A DNA stretch of 64,000 bases from Cyclobacterium marinum DSM 745 (GTDB lineage Bacteria; Bacteroidota; Bacteroidia; Cytophagales; Cyclobacteriaceae). The notes under the pieces were generated by a model. The model was not told where the DNA came from. It saw only the letters and a program-made list of their open reading frames with translations, and searched no databases. Below are positions 17,061-25,801 of this stretch, piece by piece (position 1 is the stretch's first letter; each line of letters starts with the position of its first letter). Location of the stretch: NCBI RefSeq assembly GCF_000222485.1, contig NC_015914.1, forward strand, positions 5,934,001 through 5,998,000, written 5' to 3'. A program made the translations under genes and the position numbers.

Positions 17061-18531
17061 TGTCCATAGATTTAGCTTTAAGCACCAATGCTGTCCTGAA
17101 TTCATGTAGACTTGCCTCAAGGCCCACAGGATAAATATGAGGATTGATTAACCTTTTATGGGTTTTATCAAAGATGGCAAGCCTGTCTTGTGTCCTTTGC
17201 CGAATTTGCTGTATGCTAGGCCGCTCATATACCTTCTTCCCATTGACAAAAATTGGTTTAAGTAAAACCTCAGCCTCTGCATTCCCAACAGAGATTTTCT
17301 TTCTCCTTGTAGGATCAATAGGATCAATTATGGTCACTTTATCTCCCTGCTCCAAACCTTCAAGGTAAATCATATCGGCTATAGCCTTCCCATTGGCAGA
17401 ATACCTAAGTACATTGTGGTGGCCGGGAATATTAATTTTTATGGATTGCTGAGATAGTTTTATTTTAGGGACCCAATCTCCATTTTTACTTTTTAATGCA
17501 GACAATTTATACACCGCTCCTAAAGCCGGTTGGTCATAGGCAGTCACCAACTTCGTACCTACCCCCCATACATCAATTGAAGCCTCCTGCATTTTTAGGG
17601 AGGTAATAATGTGCTCATCTAAATCATTACTGGCCACTATCTTTACCTCCGGAAAACCTGCTTCATTTAACATATTCCTAGCCAAGTTGCTGAAATAAGC
17701 TAAATCACCCGAATCAATTCTTATCCCTTTCAGTTCTTTGCCTATATCTTTCAGCTTTCCAGCAACTTCAATTGCATGCTTGACACCTTGAACAATATCG
17801 TAGGTATCTACAAGCAAAATGGTATTGTCCGGGAAAGTTTCAGCATAAGATTCAAATGCTGTTAATTCATTCTCAAATGACATAATCCAGCTATGTGCAT
17901 GCGTACCTGACACAGGAATACCAAAAAGCTTTGCAGCCATCACATTTGAAGTGGAGGAACAGCCCCCAATATAGGAAGCCCTGCTTGCTGCAAGTGCTCC
18001 ATCAATTCCCTGAGCCCTTCTCAAACCAAACTCCATCACTGGATCTCCATTGGCAGCTAAGACCATCCTAGCCGCTTTGGTAGCGATTAAAGTTTGAAAA
18101 TTAATGATGTTTAATAAAGGTGTTTCTAAAAGCTGACACTGAATAAGTGGGCCTTTTACCCTTACCATGGGCATATTTGGAAAAACCACCTCCCCTTCTT
18201 CTACTGCATCAATGTCACAGCTGAAGGTCATGTTTTTTAAATAGTCGATAAAACCACTTTCAAAGACCTTTTGCCCTTTTTCGTCTTTCATTTCGGCCAA
18301 AAAAGCCAGATCATTGTCACCAAAGGTCATATTTCGACAATAATCAATGATATAATCTAATCCGGCAGCTATCGTAAATCCACTTTGGAAAGGGTTTTTC
18401 CTAAAAAATAGATTGAAGATAGCTTCTTCCTCTGCTTTTCCCGCTTTCCAATAAGCATAAGCCATGGTAAATTGGTAATAATCAGTTAGCAAAGTCAGAG
18501 AACTGTGGTAAAGGTCTTTGGTTATTTTCAT
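17050..18531 (-). CDS. pncB: Nicotinate phosphoribosyltransferase PncB
   Basis: 493-residue enzyme that makes nicotinate mononucleotide from nicotinate and PRPP. The N-terminus LTDYYQFTMAYAYWK is diagnostic. The phosphorylated His sits in SGTHAHSWIM, preceded by GCSSTSNVMAA. IRIDSGDLAYFS and KIVASNDLDE contribute the phosphoribosyl site. Length is in the range of the longer, ATP-coupled bacterial form. It is the first gene of a two-gene unit with pncA, so the window encodes both steps from nicotinamide to NaMN. Confidence 0.95.
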   Translation of the reverse strand: MKITKDLYHSSLTLLTDYYQFTMAYAYWKAGKAEEEAIFNLFFRKNPFQSGFTIAAGLDYIIDYCRNMTFGDNDLAFLAEMKDEKGQKVFESGFIDYLKNMTFSCDIDAVEEGEVVFPNMPMVRVKGPLIQCQLLETPLLNIINFQTLIATKAARMVLAANGDPVMEFGLRRAQGIDGALAASRASYIGGCSSTSNVMAAKLFGIPVSGTHAHSWIMSFENELTAFESYAETFPDNTILLVDTYDIVQGVKHAIEVAGKLKDIGKELKGIRIDSGDLAYFSNLARNMLNEAGFPEVKIVASNDLDEHIITSLKMQEASIDVWGVGTKLVTAYDQPALGAVYKLSALKSKNGDWVPKIKLSQQSIKINIPGHHNVLRYSANGKAIADMIYLEGLEQGDKVTIIDPIDPTRRKKISVGNAEAEVLLKPIFVNGKKVYERPSIQQIRQRTQDRLAIFDKTHKRLINPHIYPVGLEASLHEFRTALVLKAKSMDNGS

Positions 18532-18593
18532 AAAAGTGATGCTATAAATTTCAAATTTACAGGATTAAGCGGCTTAAACCATATTTTAAGCCA

Positions 18594-19439
18594 TTATTTT
18601 GTCTCAGGCCTCCTCGCATACAAAAAGTTTAGGATCACACCGGTTAACACCAATAACATCCCTCCATAAGTATACAAATTATAGGTTTCTTCGAAGAGAA
18701 CATATCCGAATCCGAGCGCAAAAATTATCCCTAAGTAATTTAAGTTAGACACCTTGGCCAAATTCGCATTTTGGTAAGCAATGGTCATAAAATACTGAGC
18801 AAGCTGTGATAAAACGCCTACCAATAAGAGATAAAACCAATCCCGGCCTTCCGGCTGTTTCCAGTACAATATGCTAATTATTCCTGCAATTGGAATGGTA
18901 ACAAGTGGAAAATAAAACACTATGACCAATGGGTGTTCTGTATTTTTTAGTCTTCTTATCACATTATAGGCCAAGCCAGAAAACAAGGCTGAAGTAATAC
19001 CAATAGCCAGAAACAGACCATTGATCCTCGGGTCAAAACCTTCAATCATTATCACTCCGGAAAAGGCAATGGCAAAAAACAAAAACTGTTTAGGTTTGAC
19101 CTTTTCCTTTACAATGAAAATCCCTAAGATGCTAGTAAATATTGGACCTAAATATTGAATTGTGACAGCACTTGCTAAAGGAATGTTCTGTAAGGTATAG
19201 AAAAATGTAATCAAGCCTATAGAACCCACAATTCCTCTTATCACCAATAGCTTTTTATTATTCCCAAATACAGGTACGGACTGTTTTTTTAAGATAAGGT
19301 AACTAGCAATAAAACTAAATACAGATCGAAAAAGGATAATTTCAATGGCCGGAATATGGGGTAATGTTTTTACAACTACATTCATTAGTGCGAAAAAACA
19401 CACAGCCAGCAACATGTGCTTTACACTTGAATTACTCAA
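18594..19439 (-). CDS. EamA/DMT-family transporter
   Basis: About 281-residue inner-membrane protein of the drug/metabolite transporter superfamily: ten predicted helices as two EamA repeats. Repeat one opens VKHMLLAVCFFALMNVVVKTL and contains FRSVFSFIASYLIL and ASAVTIQYLGPIFTSILGI. Repeat two runs from GLFLAIGITSALFSGLAYN to the C-terminus. The open frame runs back to 19598, which would overlap the divergent peroxiredoxin gene and add a poorly conserved hydrophobic extension. I choose TTG 19439 (giving SNSSVKHM), with ATG 19415 as the alternative. The exported substrate is unknown. Confidence 0.82.
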   Translation of the reverse strand: MSNSSVKHMLLAVCFFALMNVVVKTLPHIPAIEIILFRSVFSFIASYLILKKQSVPVFGNNKKLLVIRGIVGSIGLITFFYTLQNIPLASAVTIQYLGPIFTSILGIFIVKEKVKPKQFLFFAIAFSGVIMIEGFDPRINGLFLAIGITSALFSGLAYNVIRRLKNTEHPLVIVFYFPLVTIPIAGIISILYWKQPEGRDWFYLLLVGVLSQLAQYFMTIAYQNANLAKVSNLNYLGIIFALGFGYVLFEETYNLYTYGGMLLVLTGVILNFLYARRPETK

Positions 19440-19570
19440 AATAAACGCTTTAAATAGTGAATAAAAATTCCCCCAATAAAAGTCCTTTTTGTATAAATTG
19501 GTTCCTAGAAAAAGATAAAAGCAGGAAAAGAAAACTATTTCTATCAAAAATTGTTTGAGTAATAAAAAAT

Positions 19571-20014
19571 ATGGGATTAAGAAAAGGGCAAAAAGCACCG
19601 GACTTCACATTACCTTCTACTTCAGGTTCTGATTTTAAACTTTCAAGAGATTTTTTTGGTAAAGCTTGTGTAATATATTTTTATCCAAAAGATTTCACCG
19701 GAGGATGTACCGCCCAGGCCTGTGAATTTAGAGATCAATTTGAAGAATTCAGGGATTTGGATCTACCGATTATTGGGATCAGCAGAGATGATATGGAAAC
19801 CCATCTTCGTTTCAAGAAATCAAATAATTTACCATTTGAATTACTTTCTGACACTTCAGGAGAGGTATGTAAAAAATACGATGCCTTAGTACCAATCATA
19901 GGCATACCAAAAAGAGTAACCTATCTGCTTGATAAAGGACACGTCATTCAAGATGAGTTTCAAGACATGTTCAATGCAAAAGCCCACATCCAAAAGATGC
20001 TTGAAAATTACTAA
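19571..20014 (+). CDS. Thioredoxin-dependent peroxiredoxin (Bcp/PrxQ type)
   Basis: 147-residue peroxidase that reduces hydrogen peroxide and organic hydroperoxides. It starts GLRKGQKAPDFTLPSTSG. The active-site block is FYPKDFTGGCTAQACEFRD: the peroxidatic Cys is in GGCT, and the second Cys five residues on matches the atypical 2-Cys PrxQ arrangement. The rest, including GISRDD and LLSDTSGEVCKKYDA, is typical. Its start is near the divergent DMT gene, so the two may share a compact promoter region. Confidence 0.92.
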   Translation: MGLRKGQKAPDFTLPSTSGSDFKLSRDFFGKACVIYFYPKDFTGGCTAQACEFRDQFEEFRDLDLPIIGISRDDMETHLRFKKSNNLPFELLSDTSGEVCKKYDALVPIIGIPKRVTYLLDKGHVIQDEFQDMFNAKAHIQKMLENY

Positions 20015-20053
20015 TTATGCTATAAGTTTCGTAATCAACGTTGAAACATTAAA

Positions 20054-20080
20054 AAAAGGGAGGCTAAGTACCTCCCTTTT
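20054..20080. terminator. Bidirectional intrinsic terminator
   Basis: Perfect ten-base arms AAAAGGGAGG (20054-20063) and CCTCCCTTTT (20071-20080) around a seven-base loop. A-run on one side and T-run on the other make it suitable for both the peroxiredoxin gene and the converging oxidoreductase gene. Confidence 0.85.
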
Positions 20081-20088
20081 ATCTGATT

Positions 20089-21432
20089 TTAGACTTTAGG
20101 TAATTTCCAACCATTGTTGTAGTTGGCTTTGATTAACTTATTTGCCTTTGGGCTTGTAAACTGGCCTTTTTCTGCGTCCCAATAGATTTTCTCTCCTAAT
20201 TTATAGGCTATATTTCCCATATGGGCATTGATTGCTGCGACAGAGCCGGTTTTAATACCACAATTAAGTAAAGTTGGGTCGTTGGCTTTTATGGCTTCCA
20301 CAAAGTTTTTGCTATGCATCCTTTGGGCAGGCCACTCCGGTTTGATAAGTTCTAAGGCTTCAATTTTCTCCTTTTTCTTCCCATCTACATTCTCGGTTTC
20401 TGCAATGATCTTCCAGCCCCCTCTATTGACCACCAACGTACCATTGTTACCAATAAACGCGATACCCTCAGTGGTTCCGTAATTCCCTCCATCTATCCCG
20501 GTTGCATGCTCCCATAACATATTGAATCCATCGTATTCATAGACAGTTTGGAGAGTATCCGGAGTTTCTGAAGCGTCATCTGGATAAGCCAACTTGCCAC
20601 CTGAAGCCATAACAGATTTTGGTGCGCTTACCCCCATGGCATAAAGGGCAATATCAATTTCATGCACTCCCCAATCTGTCATCAATCCTCCTGCATAATC
20701 CCAAAACCAACGGAAGTTAAAATGGAATCTATTGGCATTGAAAGGTCGATCAGGAGCGGGACCAAGCCACATTTTGTAATCCACACCTGCAGGAGGCTGG
20801 CTATTTGGCAATTGTGGAACGGGATTCATCCAGCCTTGATAGGCCCAGGTTTTGACTAACCTAATGTTCCCCAATTTCCCGGATTTAACCATATCGATGG
20901 CTTGTGCATATTGAGAGCCACTCCGTTGCCATTGTCCCACCTGTACCAATTTCCCATACCTATCTACCGCCTTGACCATAAGGTTACATTCTTCTATAGA
21001 GTTGGCTAGAGGCTTTTCTGTATAGGCATGTTTCCCTGCTGAAAGGCTGTCGATCAAATTCAGGCAATGCCAATGATCAGGTGTGCCAATAATTACTGCA
21101 TCAATATCCGGATCCTCAAGCATCAGCCTGTAATCCTTGTATTGCTTAGGCCTTTTTCCTCGTAGTTTGTAAACATCTTCGGTGCGTTGGTCCAATACAC
21201 TTTGGTCCACATCTGCCAATGCAACGCAGTTGACTTCAGGAATCCTCAAATGACTGTGCATATTTGACCAACCCATGCCTTTGCATCCAATTAAACCGAA
21301 ATTAATTTGATCATTGGCGCCAATACGTTTAGACCGAGCGCTTAAATGTTCTGCAGATAATAGGTTGGGTAAAGTGGCCAAGCCTGCAGAAGTAAGGATT
21401 GATTTATGAATAAATTTTCTTCTGGAGTTCAT
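20089..21432 (-). CDS. Gfo/Idh/MocA-family oxidoreductase with Tat-type leader
   Basis: 447-residue NAD(P)-dependent sugar or cyclitol oxidoreductase of the secreted Bacteroidota type. The N-terminus NSRRKFIHKSILTSAGLA resembles a twin-arginine signal. The Rossmann start is INFGLIGCKGMGWSNMHSHL, where the usual GxGxxG reads GCKGMG. EKPLANS is the conserved catalytic-Lys motif (EKP), and DWGVHEIDIALYAMG carries the substrate-site His. It lies 28 bases downstream of a DUF1080 hydrolase gene, a very frequent pairing. Characterised DUF1080 and Gfo/Idh partners act together on 3-keto glycosides, so this pair is probably a glycoside 3-oxidation/cleavage unit. Exact sugar unknown. Confidence 0.88.
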   Translation of the reverse strand: MNSRRKFIHKSILTSAGLATLPNLLSAEHLSARSKRIGANDQINFGLIGCKGMGWSNMHSHLRIPEVNCVALADVDQSVLDQRTEDVYKLRGKRPKQYKDYRLMLEDPDIDAVIIGTPDHWHCLNLIDSLSAGKHAYTEKPLANSIEECNLMVKAVDRYGKLVQVGQWQRSGSQYAQAIDMVKSGKLGNIRLVKTWAYQGWMNPVPQLPNSQPPAGVDYKMWLGPAPDRPFNANRFHFNFRWFWDYAGGLMTDWGVHEIDIALYAMGVSAPKSVMASGGKLAYPDDASETPDTLQTVYEYDGFNMLWEHATGIDGGNYGTTEGIAFIGNNGTLVVNRGGWKIIAETENVDGKKKEKIEALELIKPEWPAQRMHSKNFVEAIKANDPTLLNCGIKTGSVAAINAHMGNIAYKLGEKIYWDAEKGQFTSPKANKLIKANYNNGWKLPKV

Positions 21433-21460
21433 CGTTAATTTTAATTTCTAGAATGGAAAA

Positions 21461-22222
21461 TCAATCTAACTTTCTTGCCCATATATTTCTAAAACTAACG
21501 GGGTTGCCATGGTCCTGGATATGAAAAGGCAGCTCTTCCTCATGTTCCACATAATGTGGAATACCTATATATTGCGTAGGCCCATGAAGTGTTACATTGT
21601 TTTGTACAAGAATTCCGTTGTGTAAAACAGTAATCCTAGCGGGAGAAATTAACATACCTTTAGCATCAAACCTCGGAGCGGTAAAAATTACATCATACGT
21701 GTTCCATTCACCTGGAGGACGTGTTGCATTTACCAATGGTGGGTGTTGCTTGTAAATACTTGCTGCTTGCCCATTAGAATAGGTTTTGTTATCATAGGAG
21801 TCGAGAATTTGCAATTCATATTTTCCCATTAAGAAAAATCCTGAATTACCACGTCCCTGACCATCTCCTTTTACTTCGCTTGGTGAACGCCATTCAAGGT
21901 GAACTTGCACATCACCAAAAGTTTCTTTCGTTTTAATGCCTCCGGTTTTAGCCACAACCGTGAAAACACCGTCTTTAACTTCCCATTTGGGAAAACTCCC
22001 ATCTTTCTCACTTACCCAAGCATCCAAACTACTGCCATTAAACAGTACAATAGCATCCGCCGGTGGCAAGTGGTTTTCATTCCCTGGCTTCACCGGCTGT
22101 ACAACCGGCTCGTAAAACTCAGTAGCTTGAGGTGGCAATTTAATATCTTTTTCTTGGGCTGAAACAGAAAAAGCAACAGTAACGCCCAAGACTAAAAACA
22201 AAGAAAATAATTTAGATTTCAT
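21461..22222 (-). CDS. DUF1080 family (3-keto-disaccharide hydrolase-like) periplasmic protein
   Basis: 253 residues with a cleavable signal peptide (about 1-22, ending FSVSAQ). The DUF1080 concanavalin-like fold is clear: IVLFNGSSLDAWVSEKDG, FGDVQVHLEWRSP, GRGNSGFFLMGKYELQILDS, PPGEWNTYDVIFTAPRFD and the C-terminal PVSFRNIWARKLD. Members of this family have been shown to hydrolyse 3-keto glycosidic bonds; that role here is inferred. It is the first gene of the leftward pair with the Gfo/Idh oxidoreductase. The upstream divergent region contains two inverted repeats that may be regulator sites. Confidence 0.87.
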   Translation of the reverse strand: MKSKLFSLFLVLGVTVAFSVSAQEKDIKLPPQATEFYEPVVQPVKPGNENHLPPADAIVLFNGSSLDAWVSEKDGSFPKWEVKDGVFTVVAKTGGIKTKETFGDVQVHLEWRSPSEVKGDGQGRGNSGFFLMGKYELQILDSYDNKTYSNGQAASIYKQHPPLVNATRPPGEWNTYDVIFTAPRFDAKGMLISPARITVLHNGILVQNNVTLHGPTQYIGIPHYVEHEEELPFHIQDHGNPVSFRNIWARKLD

Positions 22223-22336
22223 TGGTGTATTTTTGGTTTAAGAAAATGTGTTTCTCAAATTAAATGATTTGTAGGAGATAAACCCTAATTTATAAGCATA
22301 AATTTCTCTATTAGGGCGAATTCCCTACTTTAAAAT

Positions 22337-22390
22337 GCTTAAAATTTCGATTAATAAAAATCATTTTAAGCTACCTTAATCAATTAAGGT
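22337..22390. promoter_or_regulatory. Two adjacent inverted repeats in a divergent promoter region
   Basis: First dyad: GCTTAAAAT (22337-22345) and ATTTTAAGC (22363-22371), nine perfect base pairs. Second dyad: ACCTTAAT-CA-ATTAAGGT (22373-22390), perfect eight-base arms. They lie between the leftward DUF1080 operon and the rightward aminotransferase, about 115-150 bases from each start. Operator sites or RNA hairpins are both possible. Confidence 0.4.
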
Positions 22391-22487
22391 TTCATTACAG
22401 GCCATATTATGATTACTTTTGTTTTGCTGAAGATTGCCACAAAAAGTGGTAATTAATCCCAGTATATTTTCATTCGTATTGATTATT

Positions 22488-23669
22488 ATGAACAACCGAC
22501 AGTTATTTTTATCACATTTGGCCCAAACAACTGATTTCCCTCTCTTGATAGAAATTGAGAAGGCAGAAGGTGTCTATATGTTTGGTCCTAATGGTGAAAA
22601 ATACATGGACTTAATTTCTGGCATTGGTGTAAGCAATATCGGTCATCGCCACCCCAAAGTATTGGAAGCCATTCATAAACAATTGGACAAATACTTACAC
22701 CTAATGGTTTATGGAGAATATGTACAACAACCTCAATCGCTTCTAGCTGAAGCCATTGTTAAAACATTACCGGACAGTCTTGACAATGTCTACTTGGTAA
22801 ATAGTGGAAGCGAGGCCATTGAAGGTGCCATAAAACTGGCCAAAAGATTCAATAACCGAAGAGAAATAATTTCCTGCAATGATGCCTATCACGGTTCTTC
22901 TCATGGAGCATTGTCCGTGGGGGGGAATGAGTTATTTAAAAGAGCCTATAGGCCTCTATTACCGGGTGTGAGAAACATCCAATACGGCGACCAAGAACAA
23001 CTCAATCACATAAGCACAGAAACATCGGCAATAATCCTAGAAACCATTCAAGGTGAAGCAGGGATAAGGGTCGCTGACAAGTTGTATTTTAAGGCCCTTC
23101 GAGAAAAATGTAACCAAACCGGTACCCTTTTAATCTTGGATGAAGTACAGGCAGGATTCGGCAGGACTGGGAAATTCTGGGCTTTTGAACATTTCGGTAT
23201 CGTTCCGGATATACTGGTTTGTGCCAAAGGCATGGGGGGAGGAATGCCTATAGGAGCCTTTATCGCTTCCAAAAAAATCATGGAAGTATTCAAAGAAAAC
23301 CCACTTTTAGGCCATATCACAACATTTGGTGGTCATCCGGTAAGTGCAGCAGCTTCCCTAGCCACCATTCAAGTGATTTTAAAAGAAAACTTAATTGAAA
23401 CAGTTGAAGAAAAAGCCAATTTATTTAGAACCTTACTAAAACATCCTAAAATAAAGGAGATAAGAAACAAAGGCTTAATGATGGCCGTAGCTTTTGAATC
23501 ATTTGAAATATTAAAACCGATTATTGACCGTTGCATTGAAGATGGAGTGATCACCGATTGGTTTTTATACTGCGACAATGCCATGAGAATAGCCCCTCCT
23601 TTGACCATAACAAATGAAGAAATTCACATCGCTTGTGAAAGTATTCTAAAAGCCATTGAGGAAGTTTAA
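22488..23669 (+). CDS. Class III PLP-dependent aminotransferase
   Basis: 393-residue fold-type I aminotransferase of the acetylornithine/ornithine/4-aminobutyrate group. Visible motifs: MDLISGIGVSNIGHRHPKV near the N-terminus, NSGSEAIEGAIKLAKR (phosphate loop), ETIQGEAGIRV, LLILDEVQAGFGRTGKFWAF with the PLP-contacting Asp, and the Schiff-base Lys in CAKGMGGGMPIGAF. An upstream in-frame ATG at 22434 adds 18 unlike residues; ATG 22488 (MNNRQLFLSH) is the better start. The neighbouring genes do not reveal the substrate, and no arginine-biosynthesis genes are near. Confidence 0.88.
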   Translation: MNNRQLFLSHLAQTTDFPLLIEIEKAEGVYMFGPNGEKYMDLISGIGVSNIGHRHPKVLEAIHKQLDKYLHLMVYGEYVQQPQSLLAEAIVKTLPDSLDNVYLVNSGSEAIEGAIKLAKRFNNRREIISCNDAYHGSSHGALSVGGNELFKRAYRPLLPGVRNIQYGDQEQLNHISTETSAIILETIQGEAGIRVADKLYFKALREKCNQTGTLLILDEVQAGFGRTGKFWAFEHFGIVPDILVCAKGMGGGMPIGAFIASKKIMEVFKENPLLGHITTFGGHPVSAAASLATIQVILKENLIETVEEKANLFRTLLKHPKIKEIRNKGLMMAVAFESFEILKPIIDRCIEDGVITDWFLYCDNAMRIAPPLTITNEEIHIACESILKAIEEV

Positions 23670-23882
23670 AAAATAGTAATTAACTCTGTGCAGCGCTTTT
23701 TCTATTGAGAATTTTGAGGCACAAGAAATATTTTATCAAAAAATTCGTGACATTTAACATTTTTTTGACAAATATAGATGGAGAATGTACACCTTGCTAA
23801 TAGACATAAATTTTAAATTTTACTTATTTTGCACGGAAATTGATAATCTAGGAATAGAACAATAAATAAATTAACCAATTGT

Positions 23883-24485
23883 ATGATGATGATTCGCCAT
23901 TTTTTATTCACCTTATTTTTATCCATAAGCTTTACCTTATCAGCTCAGGAACAAACCGCTCCCTCAACAGCAGAATTGGAGAATGGTACGATTGAAGAGC
24001 AATTTGAATATATTAAAAAGATTTCCACCAATTACCAAGAATACAAAGTCATAAAATTACGTTCACTGGAAAAATTGCAAAACAATATTCTAGATTCATT
24101 AAGTGGGTATAAATCTACCATTCAGGAGTTGAAGGTTACCTTGCAAGAGAACAAAACCCAGATAAATGACTTGAATCAAAAACTGAGTACCACCAAAGCC
24201 GATTTTGACCGAGCGGTTGAAGAGAAGGACAGCTTCAGTATTTTTGGGATGTTATTGCACAAGAATTTTTACAATAATTTGGTTTGGGGCATTATCATTC
24301 TTTTGATTCTAACACTTGTTATTTCTTATTTTAGGTTTAAAAAAAGCCACCAAGTGACTGCAGAAACCCAACAAAGTTTAGAGGATCTTCGTGAAGAATT
24401 TGAATTACACAGAAGAAACACTTTGGAAAGGGAGAGAAAGCTCAATCGCCAATTAGTGGATGCTTTAAATAAGAAAGATTCATGA
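23883..24485 (+). CDS. Membrane-anchored coiled-coil protein of unknown function
   Basis: 200 residues. An N-terminal signal peptide (about 1-21, ending LSAQ) is followed by a helical, heptad-like region (about 45-118, rich in E, K, Q, L), a single membrane span (about 134-152, VWGIIILLILTLVISYF) and a second charged helix in the C-terminal tail. Similar Cytophagales proteins have, as far as I recall, sometimes been labelled tRNA (guanine-N1)-methyltransferase. Nothing in this sequence supports that: it lacks the SPOUT fold and is membrane-anchored. The last four bases overlap the next gene (ATGA), so the two are translationally coupled. Role unknown. Confidence 0.7.
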   Translation: MMMIRHFLFTLFLSISFTLSAQEQTAPSTAELENGTIEEQFEYIKKISTNYQEYKVIKLRSLEKLQNNILDSLSGYKSTIQELKVTLQENKTQINDLNQKLSTTKADFDRAVEEKDSFSIFGMLLHKNFYNNLVWGIIILLILTLVISYFRFKKSHQVTAETQQSLEDLREEFELHRRNTLERERKLNRQLVDALNKKDS

Positions 24486-24997
24486 AAACTATTGCCATAG
24501 ACATGGACGGGGTTTTGGCAGATGTCTATGCTCAATTTATAGAGATGCATTTTGCAGAAACCGGCGAGCGTCTTAGCCAAAAGGATATGATTGGTTTAAC
24601 AGAGGGTGAGGCATTTCCGCACCTATTAAAACACGTAAACTCCAAAGGTTTTTTTGAGACAGCACCACTAATTACAGGGGCTAGGAAGGTGGTAGAAGAA
24701 ATAGCTAAGGTTTACAAGGTCTTTATTGTTTCTGCTGCTACTGAATTCCCATTAAGTCTTGGTGAAAAACACTTGTGGTTAAGTAAACACTTTCCTTTTA
24801 TTACCTGGCAACAAATGGTATTTTGTGGTTCAAAGGAAATCATCAATACTGACATCATGATAGATGATCACTTTAAGAACCTTGACTATTTCAAAGGGAA
24901 GACTTATTTATTTACCCAACCGCACAATGAAAATGCAAATCCAAAGAATCATGAAAGAGTCAATAGCTGGGAAGAACTGAAGGAGATTTTATTGTAA
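24482..24997 (+). CDS. 5'(3')-deoxyribonucleotidase (HAD superfamily)
   Basis: 171-residue HAD phosphatase of the NT5C type, removing phosphate from deoxynucleoside monophosphates. Motif I is AIDMDGVLADVYAQF with catalytic Asp7 and Asp9, followed by a motif-II-like VFIVSAATEFP. Motif IV is DIMIDDHFKNLDYF with the metal-binding acidic pair. ATGA overlap with the upstream coiled-coil gene. Single cytoplasmic domain, normal length. Confidence 0.85.
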   Translation: MKTIAIDMDGVLADVYAQFIEMHFAETGERLSQKDMIGLTEGEAFPHLLKHVNSKGFFETAPLITGARKVVEEIAKVYKVFIVSAATEFPLSLGEKHLWLSKHFPFITWQQMVFCGSKEIINTDIMIDDHFKNLDYFKGKTYLFTQPHNENANPKNHERVNSWEELKEILL

Positions 24998-25200
24998 ACC
25001 AAAGATTAATTTAATTCATAATTATTTTTCCAGTAGACCTACGTTGCACTCACGCTCAAATAGCCCCAAAGTCACCCAATTCTTTGCTTTACATTGGACA
25101 CACTATTTTTGCGACAGCTTAGGAAACCCTTTCACCTAATTCGGATAAAATAAATTGTTTAAGGATTGAATTAATCATTCTCAGCCCAATACCAAATAAA

Positions 25201-25245
25201 AAATCCATTCACAACTACCGGGAAACGATAAAGGCGAATGGATTT
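25201..25245. terminator. Inverted repeat between converging genes
   Basis: Perfect ten-base arms AAATCCATTC (25201-25210) and GAATGGATTT (25236-25245) with flanking A/T runs. It lies mid-way in the 345-base convergent space 24998-25342; I see nothing else in that space, including no clear copy of the dispersed palindrome. Confidence 0.5.
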
Positions 25246-25342
25246 ATAATATAGTCTAAGGCTTTAGTGCTCCATTTAAAGGTAGCAAATCAAAAAAACC
25301 CAGCTCATTTCAAAAGTTTTATATATCAATAAGCACAACGGC

Positions 25343-25801
25343 TTAAGTTGCCAATTTCACATCTATGGCACTTAAACCTTTGGGCGTTTTCTCGGTTTCA
25401 AAGGTTACTTGGTCATTTTCTCTGACATCATCAACCAATCCTTTTACATGGACAAATATACTATCCTGAGATTCAAGGTCTTTTATAAAGCCATAACCTT
25501 TAGATTCATTGAAAAAGGTAACTTTTCCTTTTCTTCTTAGATCTTCAGGATCAATTGGAGCTTGTTTAGATACACTTACCTCAATATCTTCTAGCTCAAT
25601 TTTCTTTTTCTTAACAGTAGGATCCGGTGGGGTTGAAGTGATATTACCATCTTCGTCTACATAGGCTATCATGTCATCAAGATCTCCCCCTTTGTTGGAA
25701 TTAGATTTCCTAGCTTCTTTTTTTTCTTCCTTCTCTTTCTTCTTCCTTAATCTTTTTTTCTCTTTTTCTTTTTTGTTAAAAGTTTCTTTCGATTTTGCCA
25801 T
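25343..25801 (-). CDS. Cold-shock domain protein with charged N-terminal extension
   Basis: 152 residues. The C-terminal third (about 90-150) is a cold-shock domain that binds single-stranded nucleic acid: GKVTFFNESKGYGFIKD holds RNP1-like K-GYGFI, DSIFVHVKGL is RNP2-like, and VTFETEKTPKGLSAIDV ends the barrel. The first 35 residues are almost entirely Lys, Glu, Arg and Asn, and a mid segment (about 40-85) is acidic and probably disordered. This extended form is common in Bacteroidota and differs from the 67-residue CspA type. Likely an RNA chaperone. Confidence 0.87.
   Translation of the reverse strand: MAKSKETFNKKEKEKKRLRKKKEKEEKKEARKSNSNKGGDLDDMIAYVDEDGNITSTPPDPTVKKKKIELEDIEVSVSKQAPIDPEDLRRKGKVTFFNESKGYGFIKDLESQDSIFVHVKGLVDDVRENDQVTFETEKTPKGLSAIDVKLAT

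Noticed and set aside
19440..19598. Upstream extension of the DMT transporter
   Set aside because: Would overlap the divergent peroxiredoxin start and adds a hydrophobic stretch not expected in ten-helix EamA proteins.
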